From Catenuloplanes niger (GTDB lineage Bacteria; Actinomycetota; Actinomycetes; Mycobacteriales; Micromonosporaceae): a stretch of 64,000 nucleotides of DNA. The position numbers were made by a program, and so were the translations under genes. The first letter of the stretch is position 1. Each line of letters opens with the position of its first letter. Shown here one piece after another: positions 25,173 through 34,290 of this stretch. Location of the stretch: assembly GCF_031458255.1 (NCBI RefSeq), contig NZ_JAVDYC010000001.1, positions 4,969,001 through 5,033,000 of the forward strand. The letters run 5' to 3'. The notes beneath the pieces were generated by a model that worked only from the letters and a program-made list of their open reading frames with translations, was not told the DNA's origin and did not search any database.

Positions 25173-26660
25173 TACTTTGAGGTTTGTTGGGAGTTCGCCA
25201 TCGGCGCTTTTCGGAACCCCGTCGTCTCCGGCTTCTTCCCCGACCCGAGCGTGTGCCGCGTCGGCCAGGACTACTACCTCGCGACCTCCAGCTTCGAGTA
25301 CGTGCCCGGCGTGCCGATCCTGCACAGCCGCGATCTGGTGCACTGGCGGCAGATCGGCAACGCGCTCGGCGAGGAGCAGCTCGGGTTCGGCCCGCGGGTC
25401 CCGGCGTCCGGCGGCGTCTACGCGCCCACGCTGCGCCACCACGACGGGCTGTTCTGGCTGATCACCACGAACCTCTCCGGCGGCGGCACGGTGATCGTGA
25501 CCGCCACCGACCCGGGCGGCCCGTGGTCCGACCCGGTCCGGGTGCCCGGCATCACCGGCATCGACCCGGATCTCGCCTGGGACGCCGAGGGCAACTGCTG
25601 GTGCACGTTCGCCGGGATCAAGCAGGCACGGATCGACCCGAAGACCGGCGAAACGCTGGAGACGCCGCGGCGGGTCTGGTCCGGCACGCCCGGCGCGCAG
25701 TACCCGGAGGCACCGCACCTCTACCGGATCGGCGAGTGGTGGTACCTGCTGATCGCGGAGGGCGGCACCGAGCGCGGGCACGGCGTCTCGATCGCCCGCG
25801 GCCCGCGCCCGGACGGCCCGTTCACGCCGTGCCCGGCGAACCCGATCCTCACCCACCGCAGCACCGACCGGCCGATCCAGAACACCGGCCACGGCGACCT
25901 GATCCAGGCGCACGACGGCACCTGGTGGCTGCTCTTCCTCGGCGTCCGCCCGCGGGGCGGCAGCCCCGGCTATCACGTGCTCGGCCGCGAGACGTTCCTG
26001 GCGCCGGTGACCTGGGTGGACGGCTGGCCGGTGATCGGTGACGTGGCGCCGGTGACCGAGGGGCCGACGCTGCCCGCCGCGCCCTGGCCCGACTCCGGCG
26101 GCGAGGAGCACGACGACTTCCGCGGGCCGCGGCTGCACCCCCGGTGGATCCAGCCGCGCGTCGCGACCGCCCGGCTGGACGTCCGGGAGGGCTGGCTGAC
26201 CGTGCCGGAGGGCGGGTTCGCCGGCCGCCGCCAGACCCACCTCAGCTGCCGCGTGCAGACCCGGGCGGACGCGGAGCCGGGCGCGGCCGGCGGCCTGATG
26301 GTGCGCCTGGACGAACGACACTGGTACGGCGTGCACGTCGACGGCGACCAGGTGATCGCGGAGGCCCGGATCGGCCCGCTGCGCCAGGTGGTCGGCATCC
26401 ACCGCCGCCCGCCGGGCCCGGTGCTGCTGACCGTGGCGATCGACGCGGCCGGCCCGGACCCGGACTCACCCACCGACTCGCCGGACCTGGTCCGGCTCGG
26501 GCTGGTCGCGGACGACGAGTTCGTCTCGCTGGCCGAGCTGGACGGCCGGTACCTGTCGACCGAGGTCGCGGGCGGCTTCACCGGCCGGGTGATCGGGCTG
26601 TCCGCGTTCCGCGGAACCGTGCACTTCGACTGGTTCAGCTACACCGGCTCGGACGCCTGA
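25140..26660 (+). CDS. glycoside hydrolase family 43, beta-xylosidase/arabinofuranosidase
   Basis: Cytoplasmic enzyme (no signal peptide) that would release xylose or arabinose from imported oligosaccharides. Five-bladed propeller features are base Asp in FFPDPSVCRVGQDYYL, pKa-modulating Asp in GIDPDLAWDAEG and acid Glu in QYPEAPHLY. A C-terminal beta-sandwich (about 330-505) follows, as in GH43 xylosidases. The conventional start is GTG 25140, but family members begin at the residue before GAFRNPVVSGF. That is an ATC codon at 25200, six bases after GGGAG, so true initiation may be at ATC, giving 486 residues. It follows the xylanase and shares the pathway. Confidence 0.85.
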   Translation: MRPSHKAGKCSYFEVCWEFAIGAFRNPVVSGFFPDPSVCRVGQDYYLATSSFEYVPGVPILHSRDLVHWRQIGNALGEEQLGFGPRVPASGGVYAPTLRHHDGLFWLITTNLSGGGTVIVTATDPGGPWSDPVRVPGITGIDPDLAWDAEGNCWCTFAGIKQARIDPKTGETLETPRRVWSGTPGAQYPEAPHLYRIGEWWYLLIAEGGTERGHGVSIARGPRPDGPFTPCPANPILTHRSTDRPIQNTGHGDLIQAHDGTWWLLFLGVRPRGGSPGYHVLGRETFLAPVTWVDGWPVIGDVAPVTEGPTLPAAPWPDSGGEEHDDFRGPRLHPRWIQPRVATARLDVREGWLTVPEGGFAGRRQTHLSCRVQTRADAEPGAAGGLMVRLDERHWYGVHVDGDQVIAEARIGPLRQVVGIHRRPPGPVLLTVAIDAAGPDPDSPTDSPDLVRLGLVADDEFVSLAELDGRYLSTEVAGGFTGRVIGLSAFRGTVHFDWFSYTGSDA

Positions 26661-26748
26661 GGCCTCGTTCGGCGGGAAGCGGCCGTTTCTGCACCCTGCG
26701 GCTGATATCTCTGGCAGCGCAGCGTTCACAGCAGCGGAGGGTGGCCAG

Positions 26749-27981
26749 ATGGAAGCGGCAAAGCCGGAGAACGAGGCCGGACGGCTCGCCACGCTCCACG
26801 ACCTGGAGGTGCTGGACACCGATCCGGAACAGGAGTTCGACGACATCGTCAAGCTCGCGTCGCACGTCTGCGGCGTACCGATGTCGCTGGTCAGCCTGGT
26901 CGACACGGACCGGCAGTGGTTCAAGGCCAAGATCGGGCTGGAGATGGACGAGACCTCACGCGAGGTGTCGTTCTGCGCGCACGCGATCCTCGGCAAGGAC
27001 CTGATGGTCGTGCCGGACGTGCAGGAGGACCGGCGGTTCGCCGACAACCCGCTGGCGGTCGGCGACCCGGGCGTGCGGTTCTACGCCGGAGCGCCGCTGG
27101 TCACCAGCGACGGCTTCGCGCTCGGCACGCTCTGCGTGATCGACTCCGAGCCGCGCCGGCTCAACCTCGACCAGCTGCAGGCGCTGCGGGCGCTGTCCCG
27201 CCAGGTCACGGCGCAGCTCGAACTCCGGCGGTACGCGAAGGCGCTGAACCGGACCGTGGCCCGGCTGCAGGACATCGAGCGCCGCCGGGACGACTTCGCG
27301 AACCTGCTCGCCGGCGACCTGCGCGCGCCGCTGCACGAGTTCGGCGCGTACCTGGAGAGCGTCAGCACCGACCGGGAGCCGGACCCGGTGCTGGCCGAGG
27401 CGCTGGTCCGGACCACCCGGCGGCACCTGGACCCGATGCGGCAACTGGTCGCGCACCTGCTGGCGATGGCCGACCCGGAGAACGAGGGCTACGAGGCGCT
27501 GCACCTGCGCGAGGTCGACCTGACCCGGATCACCGAGCGTGCGGTGCAGGCGGTCCGGCCGATCGCGGCGACCAAGGAGATCTGGATCCTGCACGGCCAG
27601 GGCCCGTCGCTGCCGATCTACGCGGACCCCGTACGGCTGGAGCAGGTCTTCATGCACCTGCTCTTCGCGACCGTCAAATACACGCCGCCCGGCGGCCGGG
27701 TGCGGGTGACCACCGAGGCCGCGAGCGGTCCGGCCGTGCGCCTGGACGACCTGGACCAGCCGGACACCGAGCGGCCCAGCCTCTTCACCCACCTCTACTA
27801 CAGCGCGGTGGCGCAGATCGACGACGGGCCGGACCGCGGGCTGGCGGTGGCGAAGCGGATCCTCGACGTGCACCACGCCACGCTCGCGCTCTCCGACCGG
27901 CCCGGACAGGGCACCTCGCTGCGGGTGGTCTTCCCGCCGGTGCCGGCCGTGCTGGAGACGCTGGCCGCACCGGCGCGATGA
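26749..27981 (+). CDS. GAF-domain protein with degenerate histidine-kinase core
   Basis: This 410-aa cytoplasmic protein has a GAF domain (about 20-165, including VSLVDTDRQWFKAKIGLEMDE and GALGTLCVID-like GFALGTLCVID). A coiled linker (LNRTVARLQDIERRRDDF) and a HisKA/HATPase-like region follow. In the place of the phospho-accepting H-box it reads ANLLAGDLRAPLHEFGAYLE, so the usual SHELRTP His is missing. The ATPase part keeps weak N-, G1- and G2-like segments (VFMHLLFATVKYTPPGGRVR, DDGPDRGLAVAKRI). Closest to GAF-type sensor kinases but probably unable to autophosphorylate; it may bind a ligand and regulate a partner. It stands alone between GH43 and the convergent polysaccharide operon. Confidence 0.7.
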   Translation: MEAAKPENEAGRLATLHDLEVLDTDPEQEFDDIVKLASHVCGVPMSLVSLVDTDRQWFKAKIGLEMDETSREVSFCAHAILGKDLMVVPDVQEDRRFADNPLAVGDPGVRFYAGAPLVTSDGFALGTLCVIDSEPRRLNLDQLQALRALSRQVTAQLELRRYAKALNRTVARLQDIERRRDDFANLLAGDLRAPLHEFGAYLESVSTDREPDPVLAEALVRTTRRHLDPMRQLVAHLLAMADPENEGYEALHLREVDLTRITERAVQAVRPIAATKEIWILHGQGPSLPIYADPVRLEQVFMHLLFATVKYTPPGGRVRVTTEAASGPAVRLDDLDQPDTERPSLFTHLYYSAVAQIDDGPDRGLAVAKRILDVHHATLALSDRPGQGTSLRVVFPPVPAVLETLAAPAR

Positions 27982-27997
27982 GCCGCCGGCACGGTGG

Positions 27998-28043
27998 TCG
28001 AGGCGCCGGCCACGTCGACGGAACGACCTGACCGGCGCCTCGA
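27998..28043. terminator. bidirectional hairpin between convergent genes
   Basis: TCGAGGCGCCGG (27998-28009) pairs perfectly with CCGGCGCCTCGA (28032-28043); loop 22 nt. It lies in the 79-nt gap between the two convergent stops. Confidence 0.55.
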
Positions 28044-28060
28044 TCCCGGCGGTGGGTGCC

Positions 28061-30286
28061 TCAGCCGACCGGGGTGCGGTCCCGCGGCGCGGTGCCGACC
28101 AGGGCGTCGCCGGTCCGCTGCAGCTTGTGCCAGCGCAGCCGGGCGCCGGTCAACGCGGTCACCGCGGACTGGATCAACACCAGATACATCAGCTGCCGGT
28201 ACGCGAACTGCTGCAACGGCAGCGTCCACAGCGGACGCATCGACTCCCGGTCCAGCCGGAACGCCACCATCGCGGTCACGATCTGCATGACCAGCATGGT
28301 GAACCAGGCGATCACGGTCTCGGTGCGGCCCAGGAACAGCAGGCCGTACAGCGTCAGCAGGTCGATCACCGGGGCCAGCAGCGGCAGCGTGACGCCGAAC
28401 AGCGCCAGGATCGGCAGCCCGACCCGGCCGAACCGGCCCGACGGCCCGGACTCGACCAGCGCCTTCCGGTGCTTCCACATCGCCTGCATGGTGCCGTACG
28501 ACCAGCGGTAGCGCTGCTTCCACAGTTGACTCAGCTTGGCCGGCGCCTCGGTCCAGGCGCGCGCGTTCTCCTCGTACACCACGTGCCAGCCGTTGCGCAG
28601 GAACGCCATGGTCACGTCGGTGTCCTCGGCCAGCGTCTCGTCGCTCATGCCGCCGGCCTGCCGCAGCGCCTGCCGCCGGAACGCGCCGATCGCACCCGGC
28701 ACGGTCGGCATGCAGCGCAGCGTCTCGTAGAGCCGGCGGTCCAGGTTGAAACCGATCACGTACTCGATGTGCTGCCAGCGCGCGACCAGGCTGTTCCGGT
28801 TGCCGACCTTCACGTTGCCGGCCACCGCGCCCACGGTCGGGTCCGCGAACGGCTGCACCAGCCGACGGATCGAGTCCGGCTCGAAGATCGTGTCGCCGTC
28901 CACCATCACGATCAGGTCGTGCGAGGCGAACGCGACGCCGGTGTTCAGCGCGTTCGGCTTGCCGCCGTTCGGGATCCGGACCACCCGCACGTTCGGCAGG
29001 CCCAGCCCCTCGGCGAGCGCCGCGGTCTCGTCGCTGGAGCCGTCGTCGACCACCACCACCTCGATGTGCGGGTAGTCGCCACCGGCCAGTGACCGCACGG
29101 CCGCCTCGATGCCCTCCTTCTCGTTGTAGGCCGGGACGATCACCGAGACCGGCGCCGTCACCTCCGGCCCCCAGCGGAAACCCTTCGCCCGCCGCTTGCG
29201 TGCGTGCCGGCCGGCGAGCACCAGCATCAGCAGGGTACGGATCAGCGTCAGCGCGCCGGCGATCACGAACAGCACGCCGAGCGCGTCGACCGTGGTGTCC
29301 GCGATCCGGATCACCCACACCAGCGCGGAACCGCGCCAGATCTCGCCGTCCGAGGCCGCCTGCTCGGTCCGCGCGGTCGCGTTGCCGGCCGGCGCCGCGG
29401 ACTTCATCGCCTGGGTCAGGCCCTGCGAGACGGTCACGAACCGGTAGCCGCGCTCCTTCATCATCGGGATGAAGCGGTCCAGTGCCGCCACGGTCTGCGC
29501 GCGGTCGCCACCGGCGTCGTGGAACAGGATGATCGCGCCCTGGGTGCCCTCCGGCGTGGAGTTCTTGATGATCTGCTCGACGCCCGGCCGCGCCCAGTCC
29601 TTGCTGTCCGTGTCGTTCAGCACCGGCAGGTAACCGAGGTCGCCGGCCTCCCGGTAGAGCGGCCAGTTCTCGTCGTCGATCGCGTACGCGTGCGACGAGT
29701 ACGGGAAGCGGATCAGCGACGTCTTCACCCCGGTCGCGCTGGCGATCGCCATCTGCGTCTGCGAGTACTCGATCCGCCGCTGCCAGCCCGCCATCCGGGT
29801 CAGGTCCGGGTGGGTGAACGTGTGCACGCCCAGCTCGTGGCCCTCCGTCGCGACCTGCCGGACCAGGTCCGGGTGCCGCGCCGACCCGCTGCCGACCACG
29901 AAGAACGTGGCGTCCACGTCGTGCTCGGCCAGCGTGCGCAGCACCTTCGGCGTCCACCACGGGTCCGGCCCGTCGTCGAACGTCAGCGCGATGGTCTTCT
30001 CCGGCAGCCGGTACGACTGCGCGCCGCCCCGCGCGGTGTTGATGATCGGGCCGCCCCCGACGATCTCCGCCGGGACGGCGCCCTGCTTGCCGGAGCTGGT
30101 GTGCAACCCGTCCGGGGAGAGCGCCGCAGCGGCGTACGCGCGGACCATGAGCACGCTGGCCAGCAGCACCAGCAGCGTGGTGGCGACCAGCAGGCGGGGA
30201 CGCGGGACGATGCGGCGGGCGGTCGTGGCGCGGGCGTGCCGCCGGGGCGGTGGGGCGGCGTCCGAGCGGGGCGGCGTCACTATCAC
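28061..30286 (-). CDS. matB: MatB-like bifunctional polysaccharide deacetylase-glycosyltransferase
   Basis: This 741-aa membrane protein combines a NodB-type deacetylase and a GT2 synthase. One N-terminal helix (about 32-52) is followed by the NodB domain (about 95-290) with TIALTFDDGPD, metal His in HELGVHTFTHPDL and LFHDAGGDR. A helix pair near 330-355 precedes the GT2 domain (about 370-620) with VSVIVPAYNEKEG, MVDGDTIFEP, LAEDTDVTMAF and KQRYRWSYG. Four or so C-terminal helices end the protein. This fusion matches Streptomyces MatB, which with MatA makes a poly-N-acetylglucosamine-type glycan causing hyphal clumping. It is coupled by overlap to the upstream gene. Symbol by similarity only. 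Confidence 0.85.
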   Translation of the reverse strand: MIVTPPRSDAAPPPRRHARATTARRIVPRPRLLVATTLLVLLASVLMVRAYAAAALSPDGLHTSSGKQGAVPAEIVGGGPIINTARGGAQSYRLPEKTIALTFDDGPDPWWTPKVLRTLAEHDVDATFFVVGSGSARHPDLVRQVATEGHELGVHTFTHPDLTRMAGWQRRIEYSQTQMAIASATGVKTSLIRFPYSSHAYAIDDENWPLYREAGDLGYLPVLNDTDSKDWARPGVEQIIKNSTPEGTQGAIILFHDAGGDRAQTVAALDRFIPMMKERGYRFVTVSQGLTQAMKSAAPAGNATARTEQAASDGEIWRGSALVWVIRIADTTVDALGVLFVIAGALTLIRTLLMLVLAGRHARKRRAKGFRWGPEVTAPVSVIVPAYNEKEGIEAAVRSLAGGDYPHIEVVVVDDGSSDETAALAEGLGLPNVRVVRIPNGGKPNALNTGVAFASHDLIVMVDGDTIFEPDSIRRLVQPFADPTVGAVAGNVKVGNRNSLVARWQHIEYVIGFNLDRRLYETLRCMPTVPGAIGAFRRQALRQAGGMSDETLAEDTDVTMAFLRNGWHVVYEENARAWTEAPAKLSQLWKQRYRWSYGTMQAMWKHRKALVESGPSGRFGRVGLPILALFGVTLPLLAPVIDLLTLYGLLFLGRTETVIAWFTMLVMQIVTAMVAFRLDRESMRPLWTLPLQQFAYRQLMYLVLIQSAVTALTGARLRWHKLQRTGDALVGTAPRDRTPVG

Positions 30287-31773
30287 GTGTCGATCTCCGG
30301 GCTCTCGTCGTCGGTCTCGTCGGCCCGGCCGGTGCCGTCGCCGTCGTCCTCGCCGTCGTCCTCGCTCTCGCTCTCGCTCTCCTCGAGGACGGTCCCGAGC
30401 GGCGCCGCCGGCCGGACCTCGTCGACGGGCGCGACCGGGACGGCCGGGAAGCTCTCCCGCGCGGGCGCGGCCGGCGCCTCGGGGGCGACGTAGGGCGGCT
30501 CGGGCGCGACGTAGGGCGGCTCGGGCGCGATGTAGGGCGGCTCGGGCTGCGGACCCGGCGCGGGGGCCTCGGTGCCGCCGCCGGTGCCGCCGGTCGTCGG
30601 CGGCTGCTCGACGGGCGTCTGGACGCCCGCGCCGGGTCCGCCGCTGCCGCTTCCACCGGTCCCGGTTCCGCCGCCCGTGCCACCGGTGCCGGTTCCGCCG
30701 CCCGTGCCACCGGTGCCGGCGTTTCCGCTGCCGTTCCCGTTCCCGGCGTTGCTGCTTCCGTTCCCGGCGCTGGTTCCGGTCCCGGTGCCGCTGCCGGAGG
30801 TGGTGCCCGTCCCGGTACCGGTGTTGCCTCCGGTGCCGGTGCCGGCGTTGGTGCCGCCGGCACCGCCACCGCCGTTGTCGTTGGCGCCGCTGCCACCGGT
30901 GGTGGTGCCGCCGGCCGTACCGCCGGTGGTGCCGTTGTTCGTGCCGCCGGACTCCGTGCGCGGGTCGGTGGTGCCGATCCCGATGCCGACGCCGGCACCG
31001 CCGCCGACGCCGCCCTGGTTCGGTGCGGACGGGCTCGGCGAGACCGGCGAGCCGCTCGGCGTCGGGGTGGTGGTCGCCTCCGGCACCCGGCTCGGCGTCG
31101 GCGTCACCTTGGCCGATTCCAGCGGCCGCGGCGACGTGGTCCGGGCCGGCGTGGGTGCCACGCCCAGCCCGGCGCCGCCGGTCCGCACCGGGGCGGGCGG
31201 CTGCTGCTGCGGCGGCAGCGCGTCCGGTGCCGGGAACGGGTACGCCTGGTACGGGTCCACCGCCTCGCGCTGCGGCTCGGCCGACCGGACCGGCTCCGGC
31301 TCGGACGGTGACGGCTCCGGCTTGACGATGCCGGGCACCACGTTCTCCAGCACCTCGGGGAACGGCAGCAGCGCGCGCGGGCTGACCGGGCCGCCGGCCA
31401 GGCTGACGCCGACCATGCCCGTGTAGACCAGCGAGAGCGCGCCGACCACGACCGCGAGGCTGCGCAGCCGCCGCCGGCGACGGCCGGTCGTGTCCACGAA
31501 GACCGGCCCGGCCGACGGCGCATTGACCGGCAGCACCGTGGTGGCGACCGTATCGTCGTCGTCGATGGAATCCGTAGGCAGATCCAGAGAATAGGCCTTC
31601 GTATATCCGAGTTCGATGTGCGCGGTTTCCGCATGCGCCATTCCGGCCAGCGGAAGATCATTCTCTTCGTGGTGGAGCGTGCGACGGGGCTCGTGGTCCG
31701 CCGGGGCCGCGTGGGTGTCGTCGAGGCCGCTGGGGGCGCTCGACCGGTCAGTGGGGGGATCGTGCTGAGTCAC
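30283..31773 (-). CDS. matA: MatA-like membrane protein with long Gly/Thr/Pro-rich exported region
   Basis: A 496-aa protein. An acidic cytoplasmic part of about 105 residues is followed by a basic RRRRRLRS stop signal and one membrane helix (about 107-128, LAVVVGALSLVYTGMVGVSL). A long low-complexity exterior is built of Gly/Thr/Asn runs (about 250-380) and Pro repeats (EPPYVAP three to four times, about 425-450). The acidic tail is ESESESEDDGEDDGDG. It overlaps the MatB-like start by 4 nt, so the two are made together. By analogy with MatA it may organise or anchor the glycan at the surface. Identity rests mainly on position and architecture. Confidence 0.6.
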   Translation of the reverse strand: MTQHDPPTDRSSAPSGLDDTHAAPADHEPRRTLHHEENDLPLAGMAHAETAHIELGYTKAYSLDLPTDSIDDDDTVATTVLPVNAPSAGPVFVDTTGRRRRRLRSLAVVVGALSLVYTGMVGVSLAGGPVSPRALLPFPEVLENVVPGIVKPEPSPSEPEPVRSAEPQREAVDPYQAYPFPAPDALPPQQQPPAPVRTGGAGLGVAPTPARTTSPRPLESAKVTPTPSRVPEATTTPTPSGSPVSPSPSAPNQGGVGGGAGVGIGIGTTDPRTESGGTNNGTTGGTAGGTTTGGSGANDNGGGGAGGTNAGTGTGGNTGTGTGTTSGSGTGTGTSAGNGSSNAGNGNGSGNAGTGGTGGGTGTGGTGGGTGTGGSGSGGPGAGVQTPVEQPPTTGGTGGGTEAPAPGPQPEPPYIAPEPPYVAPEPPYVAPEAPAAPARESFPAVPVAPVDEVRPAAPLGTVLEESESESEDDGEDDGDGTGRADETDDESPEIDT

Positions 31774-31797
31774 TCTCCGAGATTAGGAAAAGCGCAG

Positions 31798-31917
31798 ATG
31801 AGAAAGCCTATCCAGTCACTCGCCCGGATGATGGCCGATCGCACGAGGGAACGATACGAAATACTGATGATCGCATTGGTGGTGTGCGTGATGCATTTGC
31901 CTGTGGTGATTTCTTAA
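31798..31917 (+). CDS. possible 39-residue membrane peptide
   Basis: ATG 31798 with a weak AGGA upstream; a basic N-terminal half (MRKPIQSLARMMADRTRERY) leads to one hydrophobic helix (ILMIALVVCVMHLPVVIS) and TAA. It is divergent from the MatA-like gene, 24 nt from its start, in AT-richer DNA. Plausible but unsupported by any family. Confidence 0.25.
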   Translation: MRKPIQSLARMMADRTRERYEILMIALVVCVMHLPVVIS

Positions 31918-32178
31918 GTGATTGACGTGGCATGTTGCGGCGGCTCGGAAAAGGTTACGGCGTGCCGCGCGGCCCTTCGCTGTCCGCAACGCGACTGAGG
32001 GATAAGTCAGCAGACATCCGGTTTGCCGGGCCGATCGGTGATCCACAGTGTCCCGGACCGGGTGCCCCCGTCCGAAATGTCCGGAAAGGGTGCTTTATTT
32101 GATTTGGGTGATTTATAGCGTGCGATCTGTTCACCCGCCACCCGTTGTGCGGGTGATCCCAAGGTGGTTAACATCTGT
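31918..32178. other. intergenic, lower-GC, no gene seen
   Basis: No protein-like frame on either strand. It probably contains the promoter of the MatA-like gene's region and of the candidate RNA ending at 32237. A CACCCGC/GCGGGTG hairpin is visible at 32134-32156. Confidence 0.35.
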
Positions 32179-32237
32179 GGTGCGCGCTCCTATCGCCCGC
32201 TTCCCCCGTGGCAGGCGATCGGAGCGCGCCCTTTTTT
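32179..32237 (+). terminator. intrinsic terminator with six T's, orphan
   Basis: Arms 32179-32197 and 32214-32231 form a 9-bp GC stem, a one-base mismatch and a 6-bp stem, followed directly by TTTTTT. This is the most canonical terminator in the window, yet no gene precedes it on this strand within 250 nt except the 39-codon ORF. Together with the hairpin at 32134-32156 it suggests an unannotated small RNA of roughly 100-150 nt ending at 32237. Confidence 0.6.
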
Positions 32238-32527
32238 GTGCCCGGGTCCACGCGGGTCCACTGTGGAACGGTGCCGCGACGCCACACTCTAAAGAACCTT
32301 TACGGTTCGTATTGTCGGTTGATCGGGGGTCAGCCGCCGAAGCGATCAACCGTTGTGTGGCGTTCTGTCGTTTCCTATTCACCATGGTTGACACCCCGGT
32401 GCCCCGAAAAGCACGCTGATCAGCGTCGGCGGCGGCAACGGGGGGCGCTCTGCCTCCGCGCGGCGGGGTCCCGGCCCGCGCATCGGCCGGTACGGGAGCG
32501 CAGGGCGCGCGGCACAGCCGGCACAAA

Positions 32528-32564
32528 GATCTGGGGCCCGTCCGGATCGGACGGGCCCCAGATC
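32528..32564 (-). terminator. terminator of the mannosyltransferase gene
   Basis: Perfect 17-bp stem (32528-32544 with 32548-32564) and 3-nt loop, 20 nt after the stop; minus-strand continuation TTTGTG. Confidence 0.65.
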
Positions 32565-32584
32565 GAACGCGGTCGCGCCGCGGC

Positions 32585-34204
32585 TCAGATCCAGCGACTC
32601 CCCAGCCACATGCGGGCCGACCAGTCGGAGTAGGGGATCGACTCACCCACGAAGACCGGGTAGAAGTACCAGAAGCAGACCGCCACCAGGATCACGTAGA
32701 CGCCGAGCACCACCGCGCCGACCTTGCGGCGCTCCAGCACCGCCTCCGGGTCGAGGCGCTGGGCCGGCGACGTGGGCGTCATGATCGCGCCGAGCACGTA
32801 GACCACGGCCAGCACGAAGAACGGCACCGCCGGCAGGATGTAGAACGAGAACATCGTCCGGCTCTCCGCCACCGCGTAGTAGAACCACGGCAGGAAGCTG
32901 CTCAGCACGCCCAGCAGGATGAACAGCGCCCGCCAGTCCCGCCGCGCGATGCCGAACCAGATCAGCGCGAACACGGCCGGGACGAACGACCACCACAGCA
33001 CCGGCGTGCCGAGCAGCAGCACCTCGGCCGCGCACTGCGACGCGTCACACGGCAGGTCGCTGTTCCAGAAGAACGCGACCGGGCGCCCCAGCAGCAGCCA
33101 CTGCCACGGCCACGACTGGTACGGATGCTTCGTCACCAGCTGGTTGTGGAAGCCGTACGCCTCGTCGTGGTAGTGCCACAGGTTGATCAGCGCGCCGATC
33201 ACCGGCGGTTCCTCGCGGCCGCTGTCCGCCAGCCAGTGCCGGAAGTAGCCGTCGTCGGTGACCAGCCAGCCGGTCCAGGTGGTCAGGTAGACCACGAAGA
33301 TGATCACGCCGGCGATCAGGCTCCAGCCCAGCGCGTACGGGATCGACTTCAGATAACCCCAGCGGATCCCGGCGGTACGCTGCGCGCCGCCCTCCCAGAG
33401 CCACACCAGCAGGAAGAACGCCGGCAGGACGGAGAGCGCGCTCCACTTCACGCCGAGCGCGCAGCCGAGCATCAGCGCCGCGACCAGCCGCCACCACGGC
33501 ACACCGCCCGGGAACGCGAACACGATCCGGCCGGTCGGCTGCACCGTCCCGCGCTCGATCGCGTGCAGCCAGTGCCGCCGGCGGTGGTCGCGGTCCAGCA
33601 CCAGCGCGGCGAACGCGGCCAGGACGAAGAACTGCAGGAAGATGTCGAGCAGCGCGGTCCGCGACATCACCACGTGGAACCCGTCCAGCGCGAGCAGCAG
33701 GCCGGCCGTGCAGCCCAGGATCACGGAGCCGAACAGGCGGGTCGCCAGCCGGGTCAGGATCAGCACGGACAGGATGCCGGCCACCGCGGCGGAGATCCGC
33801 CAGCCGAACTCGTTGTTGCCGAAGACCGCCTGGCCGAGCGCGATCAGCCACTTGCCCAGCGGCGGATGCACCACGTACGCCGGGCCGTTGGTCTCCTCGT
33901 TCCACTCGATGCCGCGGGACAGCATGTCGTAGGCGTCGGTCGCGTAGTAGACCTCGTCGAAGATCAGGCCCTTGGGTGTCGCCAGCCCGACCAGCCGGAC
34001 CAGCGCCGCGATCGCCACCACGAAACCGGTGGCGGCCCACGAATAGCCGTCGAACCGCCGATCCCACGGGACCAGCCGCCGCCGCACGATCGCGGGGACG
34101 CCGCTGTCACCCGTTTGGGCAGGTGAGGTGGCCTTCGCGGGAGCGTCGGGGTCGATCGCCGGGTCCGCGAGGCCTTCTGTCTGCGCTGTTGCCGCCGAGG
34201 TCAC
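32585..34204 (-). CDS. polyprenyl-phosphate-mannose-protein O-mannosyltransferase (PMT family, GT39)
   Basis: This 539-aa multispanning membrane enzyme transfers mannose from polyprenyl-phosphate-mannose to Ser/Thr of secreted proteins. Start GTG 34204. A hydrophilic N-terminus precedes about ten to eleven helices, with the catalytic Asp-Glu of the first loop in GLIFDEVYYATDAYDMLSRG and the downstream HPPLGKWLIALGQAVFGNNE. A large exterior loop lies at about 345-400 (GYFRHWLADSGREEPPVIGAL), with a Cys pair in LPCDASQCAAE. It is divergent from rsmI with an 86-nt shared promoter region; this pmt-rsmI pairing is conserved across actinobacteria, including mycobacteria. Confidence 0.9.
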   Translation of the reverse strand: MTSAATAQTEGLADPAIDPDAPAKATSPAQTGDSGVPAIVRRRLVPWDRRFDGYSWAATGFVVAIAALVRLVGLATPKGLIFDEVYYATDAYDMLSRGIEWNEETNGPAYVVHPPLGKWLIALGQAVFGNNEFGWRISAAVAGILSVLILTRLATRLFGSVILGCTAGLLLALDGFHVVMSRTALLDIFLQFFVLAAFAALVLDRDHRRRHWLHAIERGTVQPTGRIVFAFPGGVPWWRLVAALMLGCALGVKWSALSVLPAFFLLVWLWEGGAQRTAGIRWGYLKSIPYALGWSLIAGVIIFVVYLTTWTGWLVTDDGYFRHWLADSGREEPPVIGALINLWHYHDEAYGFHNQLVTKHPYQSWPWQWLLLGRPVAFFWNSDLPCDASQCAAEVLLLGTPVLWWSFVPAVFALIWFGIARRDWRALFILLGVLSSFLPWFYYAVAESRTMFSFYILPAVPFFVLAVVYVLGAIMTPTSPAQRLDPEAVLERRKVGAVVLGVYVILVAVCFWYFYPVFVGESIPYSDWSARMWLGSRWI

Positions 34205-34290
34205 CGGACGATCGTAGGCTGCATGGGCGGTGGAGGGGGCAACCCGCCCCCACTTCCGATCGATGGTCGACGGGATTTCGAGGTGAGCTT

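Noticed and set aside
32048-32419. Plus-strand ORF of 123 codons across the orphan terminator
   Set aside because: Amino acid composition is random and a strong intrinsic terminator lies inside it.
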